From assembly GCF_003284975.1 (NCBI RefSeq), contig NZ_QMEU01000029.1, positions 1 through 52,271 on the forward strand: DNA of 52,271 nucleotides, given 5' to 3'. Positions 17,280-25,291 of this stretch are shown here, piece after piece. The notes beneath the pieces were generated by a model. It searched no databases. It had not been told where the DNA came from and saw only the letters and a list, made by a program, of their open reading frames with translations. The number at the start of each line of letters is the position of its first letter. The first letter of the stretch is position 1. Made by a program: the position numbers and the translations under genes. Source of the DNA: Mycobacterium colombiense (lineage in GTDB: Bacteria > Actinomycetota > Actinomycetes > Mycobacteriales > Mycobacteriaceae).

Positions 17280-17960
17280 TCATCGCGCGGCGTCCTGCTT
17301 ACCCGGAATCTTGTTGCGGGCAACGAATTCCTTTGCCTTGATCAGGAACTCGAGCTGCTCACCGACCTGGTGCAGCGGGCCTGCGTTGCGGGTGGAGCGG
17401 GAGAGCACGATGGCGCCCTCCAGCGCGGCGATGGACATCACGGCCAGCGAGGCGGCGTCGGCGTCGTCGAAGCCGTCGTTGACGAACGCGCGGGTGAGCG
17501 CGGTGCACCAGCGGCCCAGGATGGCGCCCGCTTCGGCGGAGAGCTTGGGACCGTCGTTGTCCGAACAGCCGATCGCCGCCGCCACGACCGGACACCCGGC
17601 GGTGAAACCGCCGTCGGTGAGCAGCCGCTCCCAGAACCCGACGAACTCGGCCAGCAACACCCGGGCGCCCCGGCCGGCCGCGTCGTCGATCATGGCGGTG
17701 ATGGAGTCCCCCGAGTAGCGCAGCGCTTCGGTCAGAATCTGGTTGCGCCCGTCGGGAAAGTGGTAGTAAACCGAGCCGCGCGGGGTGCCGCTGCGGGCGA
17801 GCACCGCGTCGATGGTCACGCCGGCGGCGCCGCGCTCGCGCATCACCTCGGCGGCGCTGGCCAGCATCTTCGTCCGGGTGCCCCCGCGTTTCGCCCGCGC
17901 CTGGTCAGGCGCGGCCTCACCGATAGTCGGCGTGGGCGTATCTCCCATGGCTCGGGTCAT
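17280..17960 (-). CDS. TetR-family repressor, translationally coupled to a 43-codon leader gene
   Basis: A 226-residue regulator if started at ATG 17960. The N-terminal DNA-binding part has TKMLASAAEVMRERGAAGV and LARSGTPRGSVYYHFPDGR, the pattern of the AcrR/LmrA-YxaF-like TetR group, and is followed by a C-terminal domain with CPVVAAAIGCSDNDGPKLS. The ATG at 17960 overlaps the stop of the upstream small gene as ATGA, which favours it over ATG 17948. No separate ribosome site is seen. It is divergent from a crotonase remnant, and two near-identical 19-bp operators lie between them. Its stop is 5 bp from the end of the 98-residue protein gene, convergently. Confidence 0.88.
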   Translation of the reverse strand: MTRAMGDTPTPTIGEAAPDQARAKRGGTRTKMLASAAEVMRERGAAGVTIDAVLARSGTPRGSVYYHFPDGRNQILTEALRYSGDSITAMIDDAAGRGARVLLAEFVGFWERLLTDGGFTAGCPVVAAAIGCSDNDGPKLSAEAGAILGRWCTALTRAFVNDGFDDADAASLAVMSIAALEGAIVLSRSTRNAGPLHQVGEQLEFLIKAKEFVARNKIPGKQDAAR

Positions 17961-18088
17961 GCAGCGTGCGAGTGGCGCAACGCCGGCCAGTGCATATGAC
18001 GTGGGTTGAAGCGGAATGTGCGGCGCCGCAAGTCTGGCATCTCGCGGGTGTACTGATAGCCGGCGACGTTGAGCTCGATGATCCACAT
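17957..18088 (-). CDS. 43-residue leader gene upstream of and overlapping tetR
   Basis: On the minus strand, ATG 18088 opens a 43-codon frame that begins MWIIELNVAGYQYTREM, continues with RRRTFRFNPRH and ends RHSHAA. A strong GGGAGA ribosome site lies about seven bases before the ATG, and a CATAAT -10-like hexamer about 30 bp before it. Its TGA (17957-17959) overlaps the tetR ATG. The product is basic, aromatic and histidine-rich, with no signal or membrane segment. It could be a true small protein or a coupling leader that sets tetR translation. The same stretch read in the tetR frame gives an unlikely N-terminal extension with no ribosome site. Confidence 0.6.
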   Translation of the reverse strand: MWIIELNVAGYQYTREMPDLRRRTFRFNPRHMHWPALRHSHAA

Positions 18089-18118
18089 GATGTTCTCCCG
18101 GCCTGTGTGGGGCCCTAG

Positions 18119-18137
18119 ATTATGCTGTAAAACATAT
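18119..18137 (-). promoter_or_regulatory. Candidate operator 1 over the leader gene-tetR promoter
   Basis: The 19-mer ATTATGCTGTAAAACATAT is an imperfect palindrome built on TATG...CATA. Read on the minus strand it ends in CATAAT, a -10-like hexamer 30 bp before the leader gene ATG. It matches the reverse complement of the site at 18248-18266 at 16 of 19 positions. Confidence 0.6.
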
Positions 18138-18247
18138 AAGACATCCGTAAATTAAGCAATTTCTCAGGCGAAGTGTGACGCACGCCGCACAAACTGCGGG
18201 TGGATGGGCTGCGAACCGCAGTCGCGGGGCGCATAGCGATCGCCAAA

Positions 18248-18266
18248 ATATGCTTTATTGCATAAT
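18248..18266 (+). promoter_or_regulatory. Candidate operator 2 over the promoter of the crotonase remnant
   Basis: ATATGCTTTATTGCATAAT contains a perfect TATGC-N6-GCATA palindrome and also ends in CATAAT, here 26 bp before the crotonase ATG at 18293. Operator 1 and this site form a mirror-image pair about 110 bp apart in an otherwise GC-rich region, as expected for a divergent promoter controlled by the TetR at 17280. Confidence 0.6.
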
Positions 18267-18292
18267 CACTAGAATTCCGCTTCACTGTGCGG

Positions 18293-18448
18293 ATGGTCAA
18301 CAGTCCCGAGTCCGCGCCGCCCGCCCTGCCGCAGCTGGACACCGTGTCGCTGCAGCGTGACGGGCATGTCCTGCTCATCGGTCTGAACCGGCCGCACAAA
18401 CGCAACGCCTTCGTCGAACGCCGCCAGGCCCGCTTCGTGGGGCGTTAA
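18293..18448 (+). pseudogene. Enoyl-CoA hydratase remnant: N- and C-termini joined by an in-frame internal deletion
   Basis: A 51-codon frame starts MVNSPESAPP, runs into the crotonase first strand HVLLIGLNRPHKRNAF, then passes directly to VERRQARFVGR and a stop. The first part is the normal N-terminus of a crotonase (compare IITINRPKAKNAV in EchA1 here). The last part looks like a normal crotonase C-terminus, which typically ends in a similar E-R-R...F-x-G-R run. About 200 residues with both oxyanion-hole loops and the catalytic glutamates are missing. The promoter and operator upstream are intact. The end assignment rests on family pattern, not an alignment. Confidence 0.65.
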
Positions 18449-18457
18449 GACCGGATC

Positions 18458-18517
18458 GCCGAACGTGCACTCACGGCGAAAAATCGGCAGAAAAAACGCC
18501 CTGAGTGCACGTTCGGC
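18458..18517. terminator. Perfect 16-bp inverted repeat between convergent genes, probable bidirectional terminator
   Basis: GCCGAACGTGCACTCA (18458-18473) and TGAGTGCACGTTCGGC (18502-18517) are exact reverse complements with a 28-base spacer. Allowing one mismatch, the arms extend inward by five more bases (CGGCG against CGCCC). It sits 9 bp after the crotonase remnant stop and 8 bp before the aldehyde dehydrogenase stop. The loop is A-rich and there is no U-tract, so it would act as a stem-loop type terminator or mRNA end protector. Confidence 0.6.
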
Positions 18518-18525
18518 AGGAACGC

Positions 18526-19995
18526 TCAGCCCTCGATGGTGTGGCCCATCGGCATCAGCACGCTCTTCTGCTGGGTGAAGTGCTCGACGCCCTCCGGCCC
18601 GTTCTCGCGGCCGATGCCGGAGTTCTTGTAACCGCCGAACGGGCAGCACGGGTCGAACGCGTACCAGTTGATGGCGTAGGTCCCGGTGCGGATCTTCTCC
18701 GAGACCTCGATGCCCCGTTGCACATCGGCGGTCCACACGCTGCCGGCCAACCCGTACACCGAGTCGTTGGCGATCTTGATCGCGTCCTCTTCGGTGTCAT
18801 AGGGGATGATCGACAGCACCGGCCCGAAGATCTCTTCCTGGGCGATCGTCATCTTGTTGTCGACGTCGGCGAAAACCGTTGGCTGCACGAAGAATCCGCT
18901 GTCCAGGCCCTCCGGGCGGCCGCCGCCGGTCACCAGCCGGGCGCCCTCCTCGATGCCCTTGGCGATGTAGCCCTCGACCCGGGCGCGCTGCTTCTCCGAA
19001 ATCAGCGAGCCGATCTGGGCGGCCGGGTCCGACGGCAGGCCTACCGGCAGCGCCTGCACGAAAGCGCTTATTGCATCGACGATTTCGTCATACCGCGAGC
19101 GCGGGGCGAGGATGCGGGTCTGGGCCACGCAGGCCTGCCCGGTGTTCATGATCCCGGAGAACACCAGCATCGGGATCGACGCGGCCAGGTCGACGTCGTC
19201 GAGCACGATGGCCGCCGATTTACCGCCCAGCTCCAGGGTGCACGGCTTGAGCATGTCCGCGGCGCGACGGCCGATCTCCTTGCCGACGGCCGAGCTGCCG
19301 GTGAAGGAGAAGATGTCGACGTCCGGGTTGGAGGTCAGCGCCTGCCCGGTCTCGATGCCGCCGGGCACCACCGAGAGCACGCCCTCTGGCAGCCCGGCCT
19401 CGGCGAAGGCCTCCGCCAAAGCGTTTGCGCTCAACGGGGTTTCGGCGGCCGGCTTGAGTACCACCGTGCAGCCGGCCAGCAGCGCCGGGCCCAGCTTGTT
19501 GACGGCCAAAAACAGCGGCACGTTCCACGCGACAATGGCGCCCACGACGCCGATCGGTTCGCGGTGCACGATGCTCTGCCCGTAGCCGCCGGTGCGGACC
19601 TCTTTCCACTTGACCTGGTCGACGGCCGGGCCGGCGAAGAAGTTCAGCGCGCCGATCGAGCTCATCCAGTGCATGGTCTCGACGCTGGTCGGCGGCTGGC
19701 CGGTCTCGGCGGCGAGCAGCTGGGTGAACTGGTCCTTGCGCTCCTCCATCAGCTTGAGCGCGTTGGCGATCACGGCCGCGCGCTCCTTGGGCGGGGTGGT
19801 GGGCCAGGGGCCGTTGTCGAAGGCCGCGCGCGCCGCGGCGACCGCGGCGTCAACGTCGGTGGCCGCGGCCAGCGGCACCTTCCCGACGTATTCACCGGTG
19901 GCCGGACAGTGCACCTCGATGACATCGGAGGTGGACGGTTCCGTCCACTTGCCGCCGATGAAAAGCTTGTCGTATTCGGTCTTGCTCTCGGCCAT
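18526..19995 (-). CDS. NAD(P)-dependent aldehyde dehydrogenase (Rv0223c-type)
   Basis: A 489-residue ALDH that oxidises an aldehyde to its acid. It carries the nucleotide-binding stretch GAIVAWNVPLFLAVNKLGPALL, FTGSSAVGKEIG, the catalytic glutamate in LELGGKSAAIVL and the catalytic cysteine in MNTGQACVAQTR. The C-terminal CCPFGGYKNSGIGRENG block is the family's end motif. A strong AGGAGG precedes the ATG by about eight bases. The gene follows the crotonase remnant convergently and matches Rv0223c in place and size. The natural substrate is unknown. Confidence 0.94.
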   Translation of the reverse strand: MAESKTEYDKLFIGGKWTEPSTSDVIEVHCPATGEYVGKVPLAAATDVDAAVAAARAAFDNGPWPTTPPKERAAVIANALKLMEERKDQFTQLLAAETGQPPTSVETMHWMSSIGALNFFAGPAVDQVKWKEVRTGGYGQSIVHREPIGVVGAIVAWNVPLFLAVNKLGPALLAGCTVVLKPAAETPLSANALAEAFAEAGLPEGVLSVVPGGIETGQALTSNPDVDIFSFTGSSAVGKEIGRRAADMLKPCTLELGGKSAAIVLDDVDLAASIPMLVFSGIMNTGQACVAQTRILAPRSRYDEIVDAISAFVQALPVGLPSDPAAQIGSLISEKQRARVEGYIAKGIEEGARLVTGGGRPEGLDSGFFVQPTVFADVDNKMTIAQEEIFGPVLSIIPYDTEEDAIKIANDSVYGLAGSVWTADVQRGIEVSEKIRTGTYAINWYAFDPCCPFGGYKNSGIGRENGPEGVEHFTQQKSVLMPMGHTIEG

Positions 19996-20086
19996 CTGCG
20001 CCGCTCCTCCTCTTTGCTCCGCGCTGCATCGTCGCCGGCGCGCATGGCGCCACCCTACCCAAGCCGAGGCAAAACGAGAACACGTT

Positions 20087-20863
20087 TCACTCTTGGGGTT
20101 GCAGGACGAGCACCAGATTGCTGACCAGGAACTCGCGTAGCAGCGGCACCGAGGTCAGCCACCACGCCCATCGCGGGTGGTAGCGGGGAAATGCGGCCAG
20201 GGTGGCGCCGGTGCTGGCCGCCCAGTCCAAGCCGTCGGCGGCGGACACCTCGAACAACGACGACCCGTAGTTGTTTTTGGCCGGATGGCCGTGTTTGCGG
20301 GTGTAGCGCGCGGCGGCCCGGGCACCGCCCAGGTAGTGCGTCAGGCCCATCTCGTGGCCGCCGAAGGGCCCCAGCCAGACGGTGTAGGACAGCACGGCCA
20401 CGCCGCCCGGCTTGGTCACCCGCAGCATCTCGGCGCCAAGCTGCCAGGGTCGCGGCACGTGCTCGGCGACGTTGGAAGACAGGCAGATGTCCACGGAGTC
20501 GTCGGCGAAGGGCAGCGCCATGCCCGAGGCGCGCACGCACGGCGCCGCCCCGCGGGCAGCCGCCGGTCCGGCGTGCATTTCGCCGCGGTCGGGTTCGACC
20601 CCGATGTAGCGGATTCCGGCCTCGGTGAAGGCCTTCGCGAAGTAGCCCGGGCCGCCGCCGACGTCCAATAGCGTGCGCCCGGCCGCGGAGTCACCATGGG
20701 TGCCGCGCCACAGATCATCCACCATCGCCACGGTATCGGCCGCCAGGGCGCCGTAGAACCGGGCCGGATCCGACTGCTCGTAACGAAACTCCGAAAGCAG
20801 CCGCGCCGAGCGGGCCAGCGTCGCCCGGCGCGCGAAGATGTCGGTGGCGCCCACCGGCCACAC
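20087..20863 (-). CDS. SAM-dependent methyltransferase (Rv0224c-type)
   Basis: A 258-residue class I methyltransferase: LLDVGGGPGYFAKAF is the SAM loop, GVEPD the acidic strand, and DICLSSNVAEHVPRPWQL the Methyltransf_11 post-II block. I recall Rv0224c with nearly the same internal blocks, such as SYTVWLGPFGGHEMGL and GHPAKNNYGSSLFEVSAA. The ATG at 20863 may be three codons too early; a GTG at 20854 aligns better with the Rv0224c start as I recall it. It is divergent from the glycosyltransferase gene by only 56 bp, and the two probably act on the same envelope glycolipid or polyketide, which remains unknown. Confidence 0.92.
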   Translation of the reverse strand: MWPVGATDIFARRATLARSARLLSEFRYEQSDPARFYGALAADTVAMVDDLWRGTHGDSAAGRTLLDVGGGPGYFAKAFTEAGIRYIGVEPDRGEMHAGPAAARGAAPCVRASGMALPFADDSVDICLSSNVAEHVPRPWQLGAEMLRVTKPGGVAVLSYTVWLGPFGGHEMGLTHYLGGARAAARYTRKHGHPAKNNYGSSLFEVSAADGLDWAASTGATLAAFPRYHPRWAWWLTSVPLLREFLVSNLVLVLQPQE

Positions 20864-20919
20864 CCTACGGATGTGCTGACGTGCCCGGCACGCATCGCCG
20901 CCGGTTAGGCTTGCGACCG

Positions 20920-22086
20920 ATGTCTTCCTTGCGCTCCGTGCTGCTGCTGTGCTGGCGCGATACCGGGCACCCGCAGGGCGGCGGCAGCGAAGCCTATTTG
21001 CAGCGCATCGGCGCGCAGTTGGCCGCCTCCGGCATCGCCGTCACACTGCGCACCGCCCGCTATCGCGGCGCGCCGCGCCGGGAGGTGGTCGACGGCGTGC
21101 GGATCGACCGCGCCGGTGGCCGGTATTCGGTGTACGTCTGGGCGTTGCTGGCGATGGCCATGGGCCGGCTGGGGCTCGGCCCCCTGCGCAAGGTGCGGCC
21201 CGACGTGGTCGTCGACACCCAGAACGGCCTGCCCTTTCTGGCCCGGCTGATCTACGGCCGCCGGGTGGTGGTGCTGGTGCACCACTGCCACCGTGAGCAG
21301 TGGCCGGTGGCGGGCCCGGTGCTGGGCCGGCTCGGCTGGTTCGTCGAGTCGACGCTGTCGCCGCGGGTGAACCGGCGCAACCAGTACGTGACGGTGTCGC
21401 TGCCGTCCGCGCGCGACCTGGTCACCCTGGGCGTCGACGGCGCCCGGATCGCGGTGGTGCGCAACGGCCTCGACCGGGCCCCGGCGCAATCCTTGGCCGG
21501 GCCCCGCTCGGCGGCGCCGCGCGTGGTGGTGCTGTCGCGGCTGGTGCCGCACAAGCAGATCGAGGACGCCCTGGAGGCGGTCGCGCGGCTGTTGCCGCGG
21601 ATACCGGGTCTGCACCTGGACATCGTCGGCGACGGCTGGTGGCGCGACCGGCTCGTCGAGCACGCGCAGCGGCTCCGCATCTGCTCGTCGGTGACGTTCC
21701 ACGGCCACGTCGACGACCTCACCAAACACCATGTCCTGCAAGGGGCTTGGGTGCACCTGCTGCCCTCCCGCAAGGAGGGCTGGGGCCTGGCGGTCGTCGA
21801 GGCGGCCCAGCATGGGGTGCCGACCATCGGCTACCGATCCTCGGGCGGCCTGTCGGACTCGATCGTCGACGAGGTGACCGGGATCCTGGTGGACAGCCAC
21901 GCCGAGCTGGTGGATCGGCTCGAAGAACTGCTCGCCGACCCGGTGCTGCGCGATCAACTGGGCGTCAAGGCGCACACCCGCAGTGGCGAATTCTCCTGGA
22001 CGCAAAGCGCCGACGCGATGTGCGGCGTGCTGGAAGCGGTGCAAGCCGGCCGCACGGTCAACGGGCTAGTCAGCGGGCGGGGCTGA
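20920..22086 (+). CDS. GT4-family glycosyltransferase (Rv0225-type)
   Basis: A 388-residue GT-B retaining glycosyltransferase that uses a nucleotide-sugar donor on the cytoplasmic face. The N-terminal acceptor domain has HPQGGGSEAYLQRIGAQLA. The C-terminal donor domain has VVVLSRLVPHKQIEDAL, LDIVGDGWWRD and the E-x7-E motif in EGWGLAVVEAAQHGVPTIG. The ATG at 20920 begins MSSLRSVLLLCWRD; upstream in-frame codons lack support. The 3' end overlaps the convergent membrane-protein gene by 21 bp. Same order as Rv0224c-Rv0226c. Confidence 0.92.
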   Translation: MSSLRSVLLLCWRDTGHPQGGGSEAYLQRIGAQLAASGIAVTLRTARYRGAPRREVVDGVRIDRAGGRYSVYVWALLAMAMGRLGLGPLRKVRPDVVVDTQNGLPFLARLIYGRRVVVLVHHCHREQWPVAGPVLGRLGWFVESTLSPRVNRRNQYVTVSLPSARDLVTLGVDGARIAVVRNGLDRAPAQSLAGPRSAAPRVVVLSRLVPHKQIEDALEAVARLLPRIPGLHLDIVGDGWWRDRLVEHAQRLRICSSVTFHGHVDDLTKHHVLQGAWVHLLPSRKEGWGLAVVEAAQHGVPTIGYRSSGGLSDSIVDEVTGILVDSHAELVDRLEELLADPVLRDQLGVKAHTRSGEFSWTQSADAMCGVLEAVQAGRTVNGLVSGRG

Positions 22087-23796
22087 GCGGGTGCGGCGCC
22101 GCCACGCGCCGATCACCGCGCCGGCGCCCCCGCCCAGCAGCAGCGACAACCACGCCAGATGAGCGATCACCGTCACGGTCCGCTGCCCGGCGGCCACCGC
22201 GGCGGTCCGCCCGCCGATCCGGTAGAGCGCGATCTCGTGGTCCCGATAGACCGGCGCCAGCGCCCCCAGGGTGCGGGCGGCCGACCCCATGTCGCCGGCG
22301 CTGTCGGATTCGACCACCAGCCAGGCCACACCGGCCGCGGCCAGCGCCGACGGGTCGGGGCCGGACAACAGGAGCTCCTGCACGGCCCGGGCGCGCGCGC
22401 CTTCGCCCGCGATGGTGGTGCCCGAGATCACCAAGTCACCGGTGCTCAGCACGTCGGCGCGCACCCAGCGGGGCAGCGGATCCAACACCGGTGCCGCGCC
22501 CGACCAGGAGAACAGCCGCATGGTGCCGGCCGGCAACACGGCTATCGTTCCCGGCGCCACGGCCGGTTGGTTGATCGCCGCAGCGACGGCGGCCCAGCCG
22601 CGCGGATAGTGCACGGGCGCCACCTTGCCGAACGCTCCCCAGCCCAGGTCGGGCAGTGCCAGCAGCAGCGCCAGGCAGCAGATCAGCGCCGGGGCGCCGG
22701 CCCCAGGGAGTCGCAGCCGCCGGCGCAGCGTCACCACCGCACCGGCGCCCGCCAGGGCGTAGCCGGGCATCGCCAGCGCCACCCACTTCTGGCCGTCGCG
22801 TAGCACCCCGAAGCCGGGCACGGTGTCGACCACCGTGCCCAGCAGCTGCAGACCCGGGCCGGTGGCCAGGGTCGCCGGGATCAGCACCGACACGGCGGCC
22901 AGCACCAGCAGCGGCACCGCCAGGGGGCGCCGGACGACCGTCGGCAGGCCCGCCGCTACGACGCCCAACAGCACCACCGCCGAGAACACCGCGAAAAGCG
23001 TGGTGCGCGAGCCGGGTACGGCGTCGCCGTTCCAGATGCCGCCGAGGCTGGCCAGGCTGCCCAGGGTGCCCAGACCGGGCTCGGCGCGCGGGGCGAACGC
23101 CTCGACCCCCAGCCGGTTGGCCGCGGTGTGGGCGGTCAGTGACGAGCCCATCACCGACGCCGTCAGCCATGGCGCCGCCGCCACCAGGGCCGCGCCCAAG
23201 GCCACCGCGGCGCACCACCGGCGCGGCCGGCCGGTACCGGGCGCCACCACGCAGGCCAGCGCCACGGTCGCGGCGAGTAGCAGCCCGGTCGGGGTCAGCC
23301 CGGCGAGCGCGATCCAGAAGGCCAGCCCGAAGCACCCGAACCGGCTCGAGGTCGGTGCCGTGCGCAGCGTCAGCATCACCGCGGCCACCCAGGGCAGGCA
23401 GCCGTAACCGACCAGCAGGCTCCAATGCCCTTGCAGAAGCCGTTCCGCGACATAGGGATTCCAGATCGCGACGGTGGTAGCGACGAACTGGCCGGGCGCG
23501 CCCGCGCAAGGCAGCGCGACCGCGACCAGCCGGGCCGCGCCCCATCCCGCCAGCCACAGCCCGGCCACCAGCAGCGCCTTGACCACGACGCCGCCGTCGA
23601 CCAGCTGGGAGGCCAGCGCCACCGCGAAGTCCTGGGGGGTGGCGCGCGGCGCCGACGTCAGCCCCAGCGCGGTATCGGACAGATAGGACCGCGGCGTCGA
23701 CACCGCGTCGCGCAGCAGCAGGTATCCGGGCGTCAAGAGCGGCCCGACCACCAGCAGCGCCAAGACCAGTGCGTACCCGGGTCGGGTCCAGCGCAC
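22066..23796 (-). CDS. Polytopic membrane protein (Rv0226c-type)
   Basis: A 576-residue integral membrane protein with roughly ten to twelve hydrophobic segments spread from residue 8 to near 560, and an extracytoplasmic soluble part at about residues 400-520. The layout resembles GT-C-type membrane enzymes or flippase-like proteins, but I see no diagnostic motif. It starts with GTG at 23796, 21 bp after the DUF3068 gene, so the two form an operon. The stop lies inside the end of the convergent glycosyltransferase gene. Position and size match Rv0226c. A role in export or modification of a glycoconjugate with Rv0225 is an inference from context. Confidence 0.88.
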   Translation of the reverse strand: MRWTRPGYALVLALLVVGPLLTPGYLLLRDAVSTPRSYLSDTALGLTSAPRATPQDFAVALASQLVDGGVVVKALLVAGLWLAGWGAARLVAVALPCAGAPGQFVATTVAIWNPYVAERLLQGHWSLLVGYGCLPWVAAVMLTLRTAPTSSRFGCFGLAFWIALAGLTPTGLLLAATVALACVVAPGTGRPRRWCAAVALGAALVAAAPWLTASVMGSSLTAHTAANRLGVEAFAPRAEPGLGTLGSLASLGGIWNGDAVPGSRTTLFAVFSAVVLLGVVAAGLPTVVRRPLAVPLLVLAAVSVLIPATLATGPGLQLLGTVVDTVPGFGVLRDGQKWVALAMPGYALAGAGAVVTLRRRLRLPGAGAPALICCLALLLALPDLGWGAFGKVAPVHYPRGWAAVAAAINQPAVAPGTIAVLPAGTMRLFSWSGAAPVLDPLPRWVRADVLSTGDLVISGTTIAGEGARARAVQELLLSGPDPSALAAAGVAWLVVESDSAGDMGSAARTLGALAPVYRDHEIALYRIGGRTAAVAAGQRTVTVIAHLAWLSLLLGGGAGAVIGAWRRRTRSAPPAD

Positions 23797-23817
23797 GGTT
23801 AACGCATCCGGGCCGGG

Positions 23818-25104
23818 CTATTCCCGGTCGTGCGTGCCGGGCGGGTGGGATTCAGTGGGCCCTGCCTCGGTGGGCTCCTCCGGGCCGGCCGGGTCGGAGC
23901 CGGGCGGACCGGCCTCCGGGCGCGCCTCGGGCCGCTGGGTGGGCAGCTTCTCGGTCTCGGCCTCGGCGCCGGGCACCGGTTCCTCGAGGCCGCTGCGGCC
24001 GAAGAAGTCCTGGTCGCCGCGGTCCAGGCCGGGGTCGGTCAGCGCGCTCTCGCTGCGCAGGCTGAACGACGCGAGCAGCCCCCCGCCGATCAGCGCGATC
24101 AGCCCGACCGCGGTGAAGGTGATCGGCAGCACCCGCGACCACAGCGCCAGCCGGTCGCGCTCGTCGCGGGCGGCGTTCACCTGGGATTCGACGGTGTCCT
24201 CGTTCGAGGTGACCTTGTAGTCGGCCAGCGTGAGCTCCGGCTTGAGCGGATCGCGGGCGAAGTAGTGATCGGCGTGCTCGGTCTCCTTGACGATGGTGCC
24301 CGACACCGGGTCCACCCAGAAGGTGCGCTGCGCCGCGTAGTAGCGGGTCATGGTGATCTGTTCGTTCGGGTCACCGCCCTGCACGCCCCACATCGCCGCC
24401 GACGTCGTCTGCTTGGCATCCTCGTTGCCCGCCAACAATGACGGGTAGGCCACCGGGGCCACCAGCTTGCCGTCGGAGTTGTAGCCGACGTTCTGGGTGA
24501 ACTTGTAGGTGGTCAGCCCGTTGATGTCTTCCTGGGTGTCGTAGTTGACGTCGAACGCCTTCTGCGCGATCGGATCGAAGTAGGGGTAGGTCTTCTTCTC
24601 GGTGTGGAACGGGAACCGGTAGGACAGCCCGTCGTGGCGCAGCGGCATCGCGGTGGGCGGGTTCTCGTCATTGACGGCACGCGGCTTCTGGACCGAACCG
24701 CCGGCGTGGGTGTCGTCGGAGACGGCCAGCGCGGTCTTGCGGTTGAGCGTGACGGTGTCGACGATCGCCAGCAGCAGCCCGCTGTCCTTCTGCTTGTCCG
24801 TGCGCCGCAACGAACTTCCGACCTGCAGCGTGACCACGTCGGAGTTGGCGGGCGACTCGACGCTGATCTGCTGCTGGGAGACCAGCGGCACGTTCTGGTT
24901 GACGACGACGTGGTCGGTCGACAACGACGCGGAGTCCAGTGCCGTCCCGGTGCCGTCACCGATCAGCGTGGCGTCGATGTTCAGGGGCACCTTGGTGATC
25001 CTGCTGGTGGTATACGTCGTCAAAAGCAACGCGGCGATCAGCAGGGCGGCTCCGAGGCCGATGATCCCGCATGCGGCGAACCGCAACATGACTGCTCGGT
25101 TCAC
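23818..25104 (-). CDS. DUF3068 (PorA-like) membrane-anchored protein (Rv0227c-type)
   Basis: A 428-residue protein with an N-terminal membrane anchor (FAACGIIGLGAALLIAALLL, about residues 9-28). A long extracytoplasmic domain follows, then a second membrane segment near residue 330 (ITFTAVGLIALIGGGLLA) and a proline/glutamate-rich cytoplasmic tail with PTQRPEARPEAGPP. The body matches DUF3068, annotated as porin PorA-like. Two membrane anchors around a periplasmic domain argue against a classical outer-membrane porin. It starts with GTG at 25104 behind a GAGGAGGG site. Matches Rv0227c, with Rv0226c downstream in one operon. Confidence 0.9.
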   Translation of the reverse strand: MNRAVMLRFAACGIIGLGAALLIAALLLTTYTTSRITKVPLNIDATLIGDGTGTALDSASLSTDHVVVNQNVPLVSQQQISVESPANSDVVTLQVGSSLRRTDKQKDSGLLLAIVDTVTLNRKTALAVSDDTHAGGSVQKPRAVNDENPPTAMPLRHDGLSYRFPFHTEKKTYPYFDPIAQKAFDVNYDTQEDINGLTTYKFTQNVGYNSDGKLVAPVAYPSLLAGNEDAKQTTSAAMWGVQGGDPNEQITMTRYYAAQRTFWVDPVSGTIVKETEHADHYFARDPLKPELTLADYKVTSNEDTVESQVNAARDERDRLALWSRVLPITFTAVGLIALIGGGLLASFSLRSESALTDPGLDRGDQDFFGRSGLEEPVPGAEAETEKLPTQRPEARPEAGPPGSDPAGPEEPTEAGPTESHPPGTHDRE

Positions 25105-25291
25105 GTCGCTGTGCCCTCCTCATCTTCTTGCTTCATCAGCCGCGACCCGACCCGAGCAGGCAGCCCGGGGCAAACTCGTCTGACCCTAACAGCAGAAAGT
25201 AAGGCAGCGACTTACGAACCTGTTGCTCGCGCGGACAGGTCCTCCGGGTGCGCCCATACGCCGGGCCACGCGGCACAGGCAAACTGTGGTG

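Noticed and set aside
18505..20124. 539-codon plus-strand frame antisense to the aldehyde dehydrogenase
   Set aside because: It mirrors the dehydrogenase in the frame typical of GC-rich antisense shadows, and it has no ribosome site or recognisable domain.
25199..25215. GTAAG-N7-CTTAC inverted repeat between the DUF3068 and acyltransferase genes
   Set aside because: Five-base arms with no promoter element in the right place and no nearby regulator gene.
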